Assembly: GCF_020379485.1 (NCBI RefSeq)
Contig: NW_026014805.1
Location: forward strand, 115,715 to 179,714
Direction: 5' to 3'
Origin: Brassica napus
Lineage: Eukaryota > Streptophyta > Magnoliopsida > Brassicales > Brassicaceae
DNA: 64,000 nt
In this document: one piece after another, positions 1 to 13,232 of the stretch
Numbering within the stretch: position 1 is the stretch's first letter
Layout: each line of letters opens with the position of its first letter
The notes under the pieces: generated by a model
What the model saw: only the letters and a program-made list of their open reading frames with translations
Databases searched by the model: none
What the model was told of the DNA's origin: nothing
Made by a program: the position numbers and the translations under genes

Positions 1-60
1 GGACTTTGTTTGCTTTTAAGAGAGAGGAGATTAGCTTATATTTACTCTTTCAACCACGCA

Positions 61-2517
<2,457 letters not shown>

Positions 2518-3077
2518 ATGATGGATCGTATGTGTAAATGTTTTGCCAAAGAAGTGTACATAGTCATATATACTTACATTGGCTTTTTTTTCTATTTCAT
2601 GTTTATGTGTTTCTTTTTCTTTTCGGAATATTGGATGTAAAAAGTTTCGGATGAAGCAACTGGTAAAACATCTCATGTGTGCATCTTTCTTTGTAGTAAC
2701 TAGTAAGCTTTTTCTGGTGTCTAGTTTGATTTTTTTGAATTATATCTTTCGGATTAGCTTTGAAATCATAAATATTGAGAATCAAAACCGCCTGCATGAC
2801 TTTGGTTATACAGTGAATGGAGGATGAGATCATGAGATATGTAGGTTTAAGTTACTGTATATATATGTTCAGATGCTTTGTAGTGCATCGGGTTTCGGAT
2901 ATATCCGATCGGGTTTTTGTATCCAAATTTGTTGAATACAAAACCCGATCAAGTATTTTGTTAATTCGGTTTCCGTTTTTGGTCAGGCTCGAATTTGGGT
3001 TTAGAGTAAAATGGTCAGGTGTCTTAGTACACTGCTTTACGTTTTCACACATACGAAGACTATTGTCTAAAAGGTCA
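2518..3077. other. BON1 3' UTR and spacer
   Basis: This stretch holds the T-rich 3' UTR of the copine gene and then AT-rich spacer. A short inverted pair (cgatcgggtttttgtatcc / ggatac-like aaaacccgatc) lies at about 2905-2955. I see no gene in it. Confidence 0.5.
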
Positions 3078-5346
3078 TCCCTTATATATTAATTGAGGAA
3101 CATTTGAAAAGATGTAACTTCAATTTTGTATTAATTAAAAGAGGCCCCAATGCATAGGTGGCAATCAATTAGGTAGTCAATTACATTCAATTGAAAAATA
3201 AGTAGGTCCACATTCGATTTTTATATGTTGTTAGATACATAAGTTGGTCAAACTATATGATATAATGATATGATATGATATTTTCTTTCCTTAAATAAAA
3301 CCTACGGAATTACCATAAATGACTAATATATATATGACAATTAATGAGTTTAATAATAAGGATTTGATAACAATGTATATCTCCTCCATCATTTTTTTTT
3401 AATTTTATATTATTAAAATAAATTAAACAATCAAATTAGCTATAAAAATAAAATTTAGATTTTTTCGTATATGTTATATTTTGAATTTTTAAAAACGACA
3501 ATAAATGACTAAAACTATTAAAATTATTATGTTAAAAGTTAATGATCAATGGTTTAACATTTTTATTATAAGAAGATACACATGATTTTAAAACCATATG
3601 AGTAAAAAATATCATTTAATAATAAAATAAATATATATATATATATATATATTAAACACTATATACCATAAGATTACATAAATATTTTAATATTAAAACT
3701 TTCAATGAATTTTCAAGAACATTTATAAATTATAAACTTATTAAAGATTTCAGATTGAAAATTTTGTTATCGATGATTTAAATATTTTGTTATAAAACGA
3801 TATGAACGATCATAGAACCGTATGATTATAAATTCTTATTTAATAAATAACTATACAAAATATACTATTCCTAGAAAAATATGTTGGTCCATCTTAACTT
3901 ATATTACACTTTTTATTAAACTAACTATCGAATTGATAAATAACGTACCAAAAAATGTTTTGCACTTTCCTTAAATAAAAGCTACGAAATTACCTAATAT
4001 GATTAACGTATATCTGAAAATTAACTATAATGAATAATAAATATTTGATAACAATTTTTGTATCTTAGTTCTTTTTTAATTTTATATTATTAAAATATAT
4101 TTAAAAATCACATTAAATATATAATAAAAACATTTATAATTTTTCTTATATGTTATATTTTGAATTTTTCAAAACGTCTATATATTATTAGAAATTTGAA
4201 AATCCCCACTCTGAAAATTTTGTGATCAATAGATTATTTTTTTTGTCATAATAAGTTACAAATGATCATAAAATTGTATTAATATGAACTTTTATTTAAT
4301 ATTATAAGAAGATACACATTATTTTAAAACCATATGAGTAAAAAATATCATTTAATAATAAAACATATATATTTATATATATATAGATTATATTATATAC
4401 CATAAGATTACATAAATATTTTAATATTAAAACTTTCAATGAATTTTCAAAAACATTTTTAAATTATAAACTTATTAAAGATTTCACATTAAAAATTTTG
4501 TTATCGATGATTTAAATATTCAGTTATAAAATGATATTAATGATCATAGAACTGTATGATTATAAATTCTCATTTAATAAATGACTATATAAAATATACT
4601 ATTCTTAGAAAAATAGGTTGGTCCATCTTGACTTACATTATATTTTTTATTAAACTAACTATCGAATTGATAAATAATCTACCAAAAAAATTTTTGCACT
4701 TTCCTTAATTAGAAGCTACGAAATGACATAATATGATTAACGTATATATGAAAATTAATTATTATGAATAATAAATATTTGATAACAATTTTGGTATCAT
4801 TAGTTCTTTTTTTTTATTTTATATTATTGAAAGATATTAAAAAATCACATTAAATATATAATAAAAACATTTATATTTTTTCTTATATGTTATATTTGAA
4901 TTTTTCAAAACGTCTATATATTATTAGAAATTTGAATATTCTCACTCTGAAAATTTTGTGATCAATAGATTATTTTTTGTTATAATAAGTTACAAATGAT
5001 CATAAAATATAACGCATATAAATTTTTATTTAATAAATATTCAAACTAAATAATATATATATATATAAACACTAATGATTTAAAGCAACAAAATTGGCTG
5101 ATCAATTTAGTCGTCCAGTTGAAATCTTTCAAAAGTATGTGAAAGACTAAAGTCAAAGTAAATATGGATTTAGAATAGTAGTTATATTTTACTAACCAAA
5201 TACTGAAAAAATCGTACCGAACCGAAACCAACCCGATATCCGGATTGAACACCCATAATCCAAATGAAGCCAAACTATTGTTTCATTTTCCAAAATATAA
5301 TAAAAATAATAACTTAATCCCGCGCAAGGCGCGGGTCTTATCCTAG
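3078..5346 (+). mobile_element. Non-autonomous Helitron (H1)
   Basis: The element begins TCCCTTATATATTAATTGAG just after an A (3077). It ends with the hairpin CCCGCGCAAGGCGCGGG (5319-5335), then TCTTATC and CTAG (5343-5346), followed by a T (5347). A TC start, a GC hairpin about 10 bp before a CTAG end, insertion between A and T, and no target duplication are the hallmarks of Helitrons. It is about 2.27 kb, extremely AT-rich and has no Rep/helicase gene, so it would need a helper. Inside it, a segment of roughly 0.7 kb is repeated about three times (see finding). It lies 560 bp downstream of the BON1 stop codon. Confidence 0.85.
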
Positions 5347-6000
5347 TAAGTTTATTAATGGAGGTACAGTGAGACTTTGATTAAAGATATTCAACAGTAA
5401 AATGCTTTAATTGTTATAAATTTGATCATAAACATTACATTAACCGTCAGTTAGGGAAGTGGTAGTTGAACCTAACACCTACACACAGACACAATGCTCA
5501 AAGACACATCTTTGCGAGTCAAAGTGGCTGGATTGCATTTACAAGTCTTACACTATTATCCCACGTGACGCATTGCTCTTTTTACCTGTCAACTTACTTA
5601 GCTGTTGACCTTTTTTGTCAATAGTTATTCAAATATGGAACTTTTTTATACAACAATATATAGAGATAGGCAGTCTCATAACATATACAAAAATTTCCAT
5701 TCGAAAGCTGAAACGTGTACACAAACCCCCACACACCATCAACTAAAAGAATGATACAATGTAACAGTGTAGCTTTTTGTTCATCATACAGCTTATTTAG
5801 AATTAAGATTTATTCGGAAATATCCTCTTATTTACGTGGTAATTTAAATATGATTAAGTATGAAAGCCTGATTTTACGATTTTTAATTACGGTTTATAGG
5901 ACAAAAACTTCAGACCGGCTTGCGATTTTCTTGATTGATTTTAACGTTGTTTTCATTGTTTACTAGCAAACCATTTTAGATATTAACATATCAGGAGGGT
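5347..6000. other. Spacer without recognised gene
   Basis: AT-rich intergenic sequence. It contains TATA-like runs near 5645 and short open frames that look random. No gene or repeat border is recognised. Confidence 0.4.
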
Positions 6001-6583
6001 ATGACTGGTTTCCCCGCTACCATCCGCAAACGCAAATTTTGTGGTTAGTAGCGGTTGTTAACATTTTGCAACAATCACTTAAACCGCTCTAAACCGCTTC
6101 AAAACGTTCTAAACCTCAAAAATTCAAAAATTGTTCCAGCTAGAGTTTGTGGTTGCGGGATGATACATTTTTTTTTAAACAATATAAATACAAAAATAAA
6201 AATATTTAATAAAATTTTAAATATGAATTATAAAAATACTAAAATACATCTATTATATATTAATTAATATTATAAAATTTTAAAATAAAAATACTTTTTA
6301 TAATTTTTAAAAATTTAAAACTATAACTTTCTAAATATAATTTTTATATTTATTATAATATTATGATTTTTGATATTTTTATAATTATATAAAATGTAAA
6401 TATTGTTAATATATTATTTAGCCGTTGCAGCATTTGGTAGTTAACCAGTCATAAGTATTCTGTAAACGCACCAATTTTTAACTGCCGAACCAGTCATACA
6501 AATCTCTTAAACCCCGCTAGAAACTGCAATCATCCGCATCCGCAAACTCCCACAACCGCAGCCGCTGCGTTTGAACCAGTCAT
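6001..6583. mobile_element. MITE-like element with ATGACTGGTT terminal inverted repeats
   Basis: The left end reads ATGACTGGTTtccccgctac and the right end is the complement, AACCAGTCAT (6574-6583), preceded by ccgcagccgctgcgtttg. The right-end motif AACCAGTCAT occurs two more times inside, at 6443-6452 and 6488-6497. Both flanks are rich in CCGC/GCGG, while the middle (6160-6420) is almost pure A/T. No coding capacity is visible. I could not identify a convincing target-site duplication, so the superfamily is left open (a hAT-type MITE is possible). Confidence 0.55.
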
Positions 6584-6597
6584 GTCTTGATATGAAT

Positions 6598-6905
6598 TGA
6601 GAAATTTCCTAGCATAGTCTTTTTTAGTTTATCTTCACAAAAATAGCCATCAATGAAGAAAACGACCAAAATAATTTTTATTAAAAAGTAAAAATACATT
6701 TTTATCGTAGGGTTAATTAGTCTAGACTTAAGATTTAAAGTTAAGGGGTAAGGTTTTCGGGATAGGGTTTCAAATTTTAAAAGATAAAAATAAATATTAA
6801 AAATTTAAAAAAAATTAAAAAAAAACTATTTTGGTTATTTTCTTACTTGAATGTTATTTTTATGACAAAAACTTTTAAAAAACCTATTTGAGAGAATTAC
6901 CCATA
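6598..6905. repeat. Dispersed repeat R1, copy A
   Basis: One of three related copies in the window (others at about 11650-11955 and 55340-55860). Copies A and B share ends resembling gagaaatt...tttgagagaatt, blocks reading gaccaaaa and ggtcatttt, and a central G-rich block (gggttaattagtctagactt to gatagggtttcaaatttt). It is probably a short non-autonomous DNA transposon family with imperfect inverted ends. Confidence 0.45.
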
Positions 6906-7580
6906 TGAATTTGTCATAGCATTGTTTCTAAAAACATTTTAGATAGGATGGATACCAATTCATTTATCACCAATTAGTTTTAGGTTAATAATTAATTAAA
7001 TTAACAATATATATTATTTTTTTGCTAAGAAAATTAACAATATATATATAAATTAATACAAGATCTTGTCAAAATGTTATTTTTTCACTAAAAAATCTGC
7101 ACTGCTGCCAAACTTAAAGGTGCCATTTTGTGTATGTCGATAGGAGTGTGTACACATTTATTGGATTCGGAGTTTTTAAAACTTCTTTTGTGTTGCAAAC
7201 TTATAGTCAAACCCCTAATTAAAAATTAGATTCACTTCACACGTACGCAAACTCATATTGCCATTTTTTTTGTCTTATCGCGTTCCATCCACAAAAGAAA
7301 CATATAAACCTAAAAAAAACATCTTCATCTTTTTAGAGAATGTATGTCGATATTTGGCGAAAAATAAATTGTCGGTTAACATTAAACTTTCAACTATATC
7401 CTTGCGAGCACGAGTTCTTTTTTATTTTTATAGTAATATTAAAAAAATAATAATATATCTTTTCCTCAAGTCCATGAGTGTGTTAAAGCACCCCTATTGA
7501 GGGTTTATGGGGAGAGTTCACACAGAAATCAAAAAAAAAAATAATAAAATAACTCAATCACATGAACCCTTCTCTCCTAA
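6906..7580. other. AT-rich spacer
   Basis: Intergenic DNA between two repeats, with homopolymer A runs and no recognisable gene. The 80-codon open frame near 7258 is A/T-biased and has no recognisable motif. Confidence 0.4.
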
Positions 7581-7833
7581 GACCATCTCCAATGGTTCAC
7601 TCTATTTTTTACTCTAAAATAGAGTAACTCTATAATAGAGTTGTGATATACTCCAATGGTACTCTATTTTAGAGTGGAAAATAGAGTGATGAACAAACAA
7701 AAAACAACTTACTCTATATATAGAGTAAACCCATTTTTTACTCTATTATAGAGTGGAAAATAGAGTATCATTGGAGCATTTTTACTCTAAACTCTATTTT
7801 AGAGTGAAAAATAGAGTGGGGTTGGAGATGCCC
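7581..7833. mobile_element. Tourist/Harbinger-like MITE with TAA target duplication
   Basis: The ends are GACCATCTCCAA and TTGGAGATGCCC, imperfect inverted repeats, flanked on both sides by TAA (7578-7580 and 7834-7836). The inside is a near-palindrome built from ACTCTATTTT and AAAATAGAGT units. A three-base TAA duplication with ends of this type fits PIF/Harbinger MITEs, which are common near crucifer genes. It lies about 670 bp upstream of the ERF start codon. Confidence 0.8.
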
Positions 7834-7836
7834 TAA

Positions 7837-8504
7837 AGCTCTATCGCCACCTATCCTATTTAAAAAAAAAAAATTAGACTAATTGTAAGTCACCACGATA
7901 CATAGGATCTGCGCTACAGTGATGAACTTTAGGAGAGAAGATGAACTCAAAGAAGAATTTCATTGATGCAGATGTTCTTAACACTTTTACAAAGATAAAA
8001 TAATCATACAAAACGTGAACATGCATGCATCTTCCCCTCTTCTTTATTTTATTCTCCATCTCGTGTAGTATTATCCCTTTCGTCTGATATTTAAAATACA
8101 TATGCACTTTCCGTATTAGGAAATGTTTAACAAACATTCTCATATTATACATTTCGTCATTTCGAGGCCCCAATATATTGATCCGTACTAATCGTACATG
8201 CAAATGAAACATGTTTTCTATTACTAGCTATACAATAATAACACTAAGTACATTAAACATATATAATTAAAGACAAAAGAGAAAGCCAAACTTAAACGTA
8301 TATTGCTGAAGGTCATATGTTCACACGTAGACAACCTTCCTCTATAAAAAAAAACTCAGAATATTGCACACTCCAAAAAGCCTTTACTCTCTCTTGATTC
8401 ACTTCAACCTAATTTCTTCTCCTCATCGCCTTCTTGTTCTTGATGTCCAAAGAACAACCCTAAACTCTGAATCCTCTATCGGACTTTAAATCAAATCTAG
8501 CAAA
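7837..8504 (+). promoter_or_regulatory. Upstream region of the ERF gene, with TATA box
   Basis: A TATA box (TATAAAAA, about 8343-8350) lies about 160 bp before the ATG at 8505, leaving a pyrimidine-rich leader (aacctaatttcttctcctcatc). The rest of the stretch has no gene; the 112-codon open frame on the minus strand here has no recognisable domain and overlaps the promoter. Confidence 0.5.
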
Positions 8505-9560
8505 ATGGATCCTCGATACAATGGGAATATGCCCTTTGGAGGCGAGGAAAATGACGGAACCGAGGAAGATGAGAACTTATTCCCTGTCTACTCGGCTCGA
8601 TCTAAACACGACATGCGTGTTATGGTCTCCGCTTTGTCTCAAGTAATCGGTCAAGGCAGCTCTCACGATAGTCCTTCTGTGTATAATCCACAAGACCCTA
8701 GTCAAACAGTTGCTCCTACTCATCAAGATCAAGGTAGATATATAGATCTCATGTCTATGTTAAATTATTTGGAATTTTTGTGAAAATTTCATAGCTAGCA
8801 GCTGTAAATCTCAAACTTTTATAGGAGAGAAAGCTTGTAACTAAAATTATGGTATTATCAAATGTAATTTGACTAATTTGGATATAGTTTGTTGGAGATG
8901 CAGTTATAGCATGACCATATTAGTAAATGTTTCAATTAGTCAGCACCAATAGGTGATTGTATACATCTAAACACATACACTATGCATATATATTTACTAT
9001 GCAATATTAATATTTGTGATTGATATTAAGGGAACTTGAGGACGAGACATTATAGAGGGGTAAGGCAAAGGCCATGGGGAAAATGGGCAGCTGAGATTCG
9101 AGATCCGCAAAAGGCAGCACGTGTGTGGCTAGGGACATTTGAAACAGCTGAGTCCGCAGCCTTAGCTTATGATGAAGCAGCTCTTAAGTTCAAAGGAAGC
9201 AAAGCCAAACTCAACTTCCCTGAAAGGGTTCAGCTAGGAAGCAATATTATAAACAATCAACTATCAAACTCTACTTGTTACTCCTCAAATCAAAGTGAGA
9301 CGCAAAATATACCATACTATAACCAGTATTATCAAGATGGGAGTAATAGGGATATGCTAAGTTTTAATTTGGGTGGTGGTTATGGTAGCGGTAACGGTAA
9401 CGGTGTTTCAATGTCTCATGATCATAGTTTATCAACTATTACTACTGCTGCAACGACTTCTTCGTCTTCTGGTGGCTCTTCTAGGCAACAAGAAGAGCAA
9501 GATTATGCTAGATTTTGGCGGTTTGGAGATTCTTCTTCCTCTCCACATTCGGGTTATTGA
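8505..9560 (+). CDS. ERF114: AP2/ERF transcription factor, ERF114-like
   Basis: Two exons, 8505-8733 and 9031-9560, join in frame to give 252 residues. A single AP2/ERF domain spans about residues 83-142 and carries the usual landmarks: [19 protein letters not shown], then RVWLGTF and AAxAYDxAA, ending KAKLNFPE. The alanine and aspartate expected of ERF-type rather than DREB-type domains are present. An N-terminal [14 protein letters not shown] block matches the conserved group X motif. The C-terminal part is rich in Asn, Gly and Ser. Proteins of this group (ERF114/EBE, ERF115, ERF108-113) are nuclear activators linked to axillary bud growth, lateral roots and regeneration after wounding. ERF114 rather than its duplicate ERF115 is chosen from its place next to BON1 and LEAFY. 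Confidence 0.9.
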
Positions 9561-11306
9561 AATGATATATAAGAGGTTAAGTTGTGTTACTTGCCATGAA
9601 GAGATGTTATGATTCTTAAATGTTTTTCATGTTTTGCACTCTTATTTTTGTTGGTTAAAGATTCTTGAAAGTGTAACTTTTATTTCATAGAATATAACTA
9701 GTTCCCTTATCTACAACACTTTTGGTCCTGACAGAACACCAGATCGGCAGTTCAATCTCAACGCATAATAAATTGCATATTACATGAAACGCATACCAAA
9801 TCTAGTTCATTTTATCGTCCTACAAATGCAAACACAAGCTACTGAGCTCATGAGGTGGTATAAAATCTCATCTGATCTGCTAAATTTTTTCTTACATAAA
9901 TTATATATGTCTGTTCCATAGTTCCATTTAACGTATGTACAACCAAGCTTAAACCTCGTTTTAGTTATCTGTTATTATTACCATAAAATAACAAAGTTAA
10001 GTGCAAAAAATACCATTATGACGAGTTGACATGAAATAGTTTTTCAAAATCAACGACTAATCTGTCGTGTGAATTACAAGATTCGGCACCCAACAATACA
10101 TGCATGTGAACTTCAACATCATGCAAACTCCAAACTACTAAAAAGAATTGTCTTTTATTTTTTTCGGTTGTATTAGTTTTCACGATCGATGATCGGCTTA
10201 AGACGCGTGATAGGCACCGTCACAACTTTGCTGGACGGTCTCGTCCCTCAACGAAATATCTGATGATGAAATCCACTTGAGCTGGACTTCGAAGTCTTAC
10301 ACCACTTGATTCACTAGTGGAACTCTATCAAATTGACTATCCATATAAAGTTAAAAAATATACAGTGACATGTGTTTGAATCTTTTAACCAAAATAGAAG
10401 TAATGAAATAAAAATATTAAATAAAATACGGCTCCAGTATAAAATCAATTGGTAATAAATAAATTAATTTATCTATTTAATATATTATTTTAGTTTTCAG
10501 AATATTTGGACATAAATCGACGATCGGTTAAATTGCACTGATATGTCTCTGGTACCATAGTAAGTTAAGTGAGTTTTTAACCTAAAAACAATTAGTAATA
10601 TGTGGATTTATTAATCTTTTATATATATTTTTTTGTTTAAATTAAGTATCATTGTAAAATAATTTTTTCATTATAAAATAAGTGTTAATTTATGAATTTA
10701 ATTCAATTTTTATTAGTTTTATCACTTTTACTTCTAATTAAACTTTTTAAAAATAATAAATGTTATGAAATTTTAACAGTAAATAAGAATGAAATCAAAC
10801 GTTAAACTTGTTTTTAATTTGTATGAAAAATAATATCTAATTTGAAACTGATAGAATATCAATTAAAATATTTTTCAATTTCTGATGTGATACTTTGTAC
10901 CAAGTACTTTGAATTGTCTACTTTATCACAAGTTGTCTAATGAATAATACAAAAGAATTAACAAGACAAAACACCAAATGTCTTATCTGCGTCCGATTTT
11001 GGTTGGTAATAAATGAAATAGACACTTTGAAAATCTCAAGTCGACAGACTAGAATTCAACGAGCATACCTAAGAAGTGGGAAAAGTCAATATAATAAAAA
11101 TAAAAATTGGTTAAGACTTTTTAACAAGGGGCGGGTGAGTCGGTGCCGGTGCGAACCGCCGGCCTCACCAACCTTGTTACTGATTTCAATCTTTGCGGCC
11201 GTACAACATCTCTCCATTCAATTTTTAAAAACTTCTAGGCCCAAAACTGGTTTAGAGACATCACGACACTTGACACATATTTGTTTACTACATTGTTATA
11301 GTTTGT
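9561..11306. other. Spacer downstream of ERF114
   Basis: The first part is the ERF 3' UTR. The rest is AT-rich spacer. A short codon-like stretch on the minus strand at about 10310-10210 (reading SSGVRLRSPAQVDF, ending PAKL-stop) has no matching start or partner exon, and I do not assign it. A GC-rich patch at 11130-11165 precedes the PAM16-like relic. Confidence 0.4.
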
Positions 11307-11440
11307 TCAAGCGCTGGTTGTGATTCCTTCCGGTTTCTTGTGGTAAGCAGCCTCTAAGCATTATTTAGCTCTAATAAGAACCTTTGACCGGAGATAAAAG
11401 CTTCCTCTTTTGCATTGCGTTCGAATAAGTTGTCGTACCT
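11307..11440 (-). pseudogene. Relic terminal exon of a PAM16-like mitochondrial import motor gene
   Basis: On the minus strand an acceptor (ttgcag) is followed by codons for RYDNLFERNAK. After a one-base frame change comes GSFYLRSKVLIRAK, a stop (TAA where the family has Glu), then CLEAAYHKK and a final TGA. YDxLFExNAKxGSFYLxSKVxRAKECLEA is the C-terminal signature of PAM16/TIM16, the J-like subunit that regulates Hsp70 at the mitochondrial inner-membrane import channel. Only the last exon is recognisable. The N-terminal membrane region and the degenerate J-like region upstream are missing, and a dispersed repeat lies where they should be. A PAM16-like gene (At5g61880, from memory) occupies this place next to ERF114 in Arabidopsis, so this looks like an in-place relic after genome duplication. 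Confidence 0.75.
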
Positions 11441-11649
11441 CTGCAACATAGCATACATATAATGTTATTTTTTTTAAGCAAACAAAAAGGGATAAACCTA
11501 GCAAATATATTTAAAAATTTTTATTACGAAAATAGTACTTAAAAAAATCTTCAAAATAACATTTATAAATCAGTAAACTCAATACTTAATTACCTTATAC
11601 ATATTAAACTCTAAATTTAATTTCACCCTTTAAATACTAAACCATAAAT

Positions 11650-11955
11650 TTAAGAGAAATTCTCTTAAAAAGCATTTTTAATTTATTTTCATAAAAGTAG
11701 ACTCCCTAAAAAGAAAATGACCAAAAGAAATTTTATTGAAGGGTAAATATATATTTATATTCTTAGGTTTAACTAATCTAAGACTTAGGATTTAGAGTTT
11801 AGAGGTTGGGTTTTGGGATGTGCTCAAATATTTAAAAATAAAAACTAAATATTAAAAATTTTAAAATAAAATAGCTATTTTGGTCATTTTAATTTTTTTG
11901 AAAGCTATTTTGGTGACAAAAACTTAAAAAGAGCTATTTGAGAGAATTGTCTTAA
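11650..11955. repeat. Dispersed repeat R1, copy B
   Basis: It begins aagagaaattctcttaaa and ends tatttgagagaattgtctta, giving an imperfect terminal inverted repeat. Inside it shares with copy A the order: gaccaaaa, a long-A stretch, a G-rich centre (tttagagtttagaggttggg), then ctattttggtcatttt. It lies where the upstream exons of the PAM16-like gene would be expected. Confidence 0.5.
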
Positions 11956-13091
11956 ATTTAAATATATAAATATTTATCTTTTTTACATTTTATTAAAAGT
12001 TATTTTAGGAATTTTTCTCCATTTGTGGTAATTTTTGAAAATAAAAGCTATTAAATGATAAATACTATTAAATCAGGATCATGACCAATTGATTGAAGTT
12101 TAGTCCAACAATAACTATCTTATACATATTTTATAACCACTTCTTTGATTCCAAATTAATAGGAACCCACTTCTTTCTATCATACTAAAAAACTCTAGAC
12201 AACCTTTTAATATTAGAATCAACTTTTGGATTTTACTCAACTTTCTAACAACTATAGCTGAACAATCATATTATATTCACTATTGATATTATATATTTAT
12301 AAATATTAATTCCAATTTAAATAACAAGATCAAATTATATAAGTAAATTTAACAAACTGTATCAAAACATTTTAAAGCATAAAAATGATTTTAATACCAA
12401 ATGAGTTATAAGATAAATATTTTATTTTAATCTATTATATTAAAAAAGCATCAAGATCTATTGATATAAGTGTGGTACAATTATTTTAATATAATTATTA
12501 AAACCTCTTATTAGTCATATAAGAAACATATTATACAAAGAAAAACAAAAATATTAATAAAACACACAATTATAAAAAATTAAATTTCTAAAAAAATATA
12601 AAATAAAAAATATATCCATCAAAATCTAGTATTTCTTAAAACAACATACAACGTGTCATGTCGATAACAAAATGCAACAATGATGTCAAGAGAGAGAGTA
12701 ACAAACCTTTAAGAAACGTCGGAATTTAAATTGGGCCCCCATGATTTTAATCTTAGCCCACTACTTTAATGTGGTTATTCGGGTGTAGTCCCCAACGTTT
12801 CAAATAATTATTTTTGCCCCCAGTATCTTTCAAATATATAGATTAGTACATATCATCTATAAACAAATCCTTATTTGAAAATTTCTTTGATCGAATCTCT
12901 TGTGTTTTCGTTTTCAATGGCTGAAACATTTTCTACGAATCTTTTCATGCTAAATTCGAAGATTTCACACAAGTTTCGTATTTATTTATATAATTGTTTA
13001 TTCCAAACGGGAAACGCACACGAGGTGTTCGACAAAATTCCCCCTTCTGGTGTATGTTTTTTTTTTTAAATATCCCAACACAAAACAATGT

Positions 13092-13108
13092 CACGTGGCG
13101 CTCACGTG
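13092..13108. promoter_or_regulatory. G-box pair upstream of DUF627/629 copy 1
   Basis: Two perfect CACGTG palindromes (13092-13097 and 13103-13108) start 11 bp apart. G-boxes bind bZIP and bHLH factors. The same arrangement recurs three times upstream of copy 2. Confidence 0.7.
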
Positions 13109-13232
13109 ATAAAAGCCAGCCTCTTGACCACGTTTGCTGTTACTACATTCCTTTTTCATTTCCCGCCGTTTCTCTCTCTCTGAAGAAATAAGATAACTTG
13201 AGAGTCAAGAAAGCCCGCAAGAATCTTGTAGA

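Larger units (their letters stand above)
11441..13232. other. Repeat-rich spacer upstream of DUF627/629 copy 1
   Basis: Apart from repeat R1 copy B (11650-11955) the stretch is very AT-rich with no gene. From about 12720 it becomes the 5' flank of the first DUF627/629 copy: the block from gggccccca to the G-boxes resembles the flank of the second copy (16330-17070). Confidence 0.45.

Noticed and set aside
10210..10310. Codon-like stretch on the minus strand (SSGVRLRSPAQVDF to PAKL-stop)
   Set aside because: No start codon, partner exon or recognisable family; too short to call a gene or relic.
10940..11323. 127-codon plus-strand open frame near the PAM16-like relic
   Set aside because: It has no recognisable domain, and its end overlaps the minus-strand PAM16-like exon, which has clear family similarity.
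12431..12629. Possible mini-Helitron starting TCTATTATATTAAAAA and ending AAAATCTAG between A and T
   Set aside because: It lacks the GC-rich hairpin before the CTAG end that all four accepted Helitrons show, and in such AT-rich DNA the end motifs could arise by chance.
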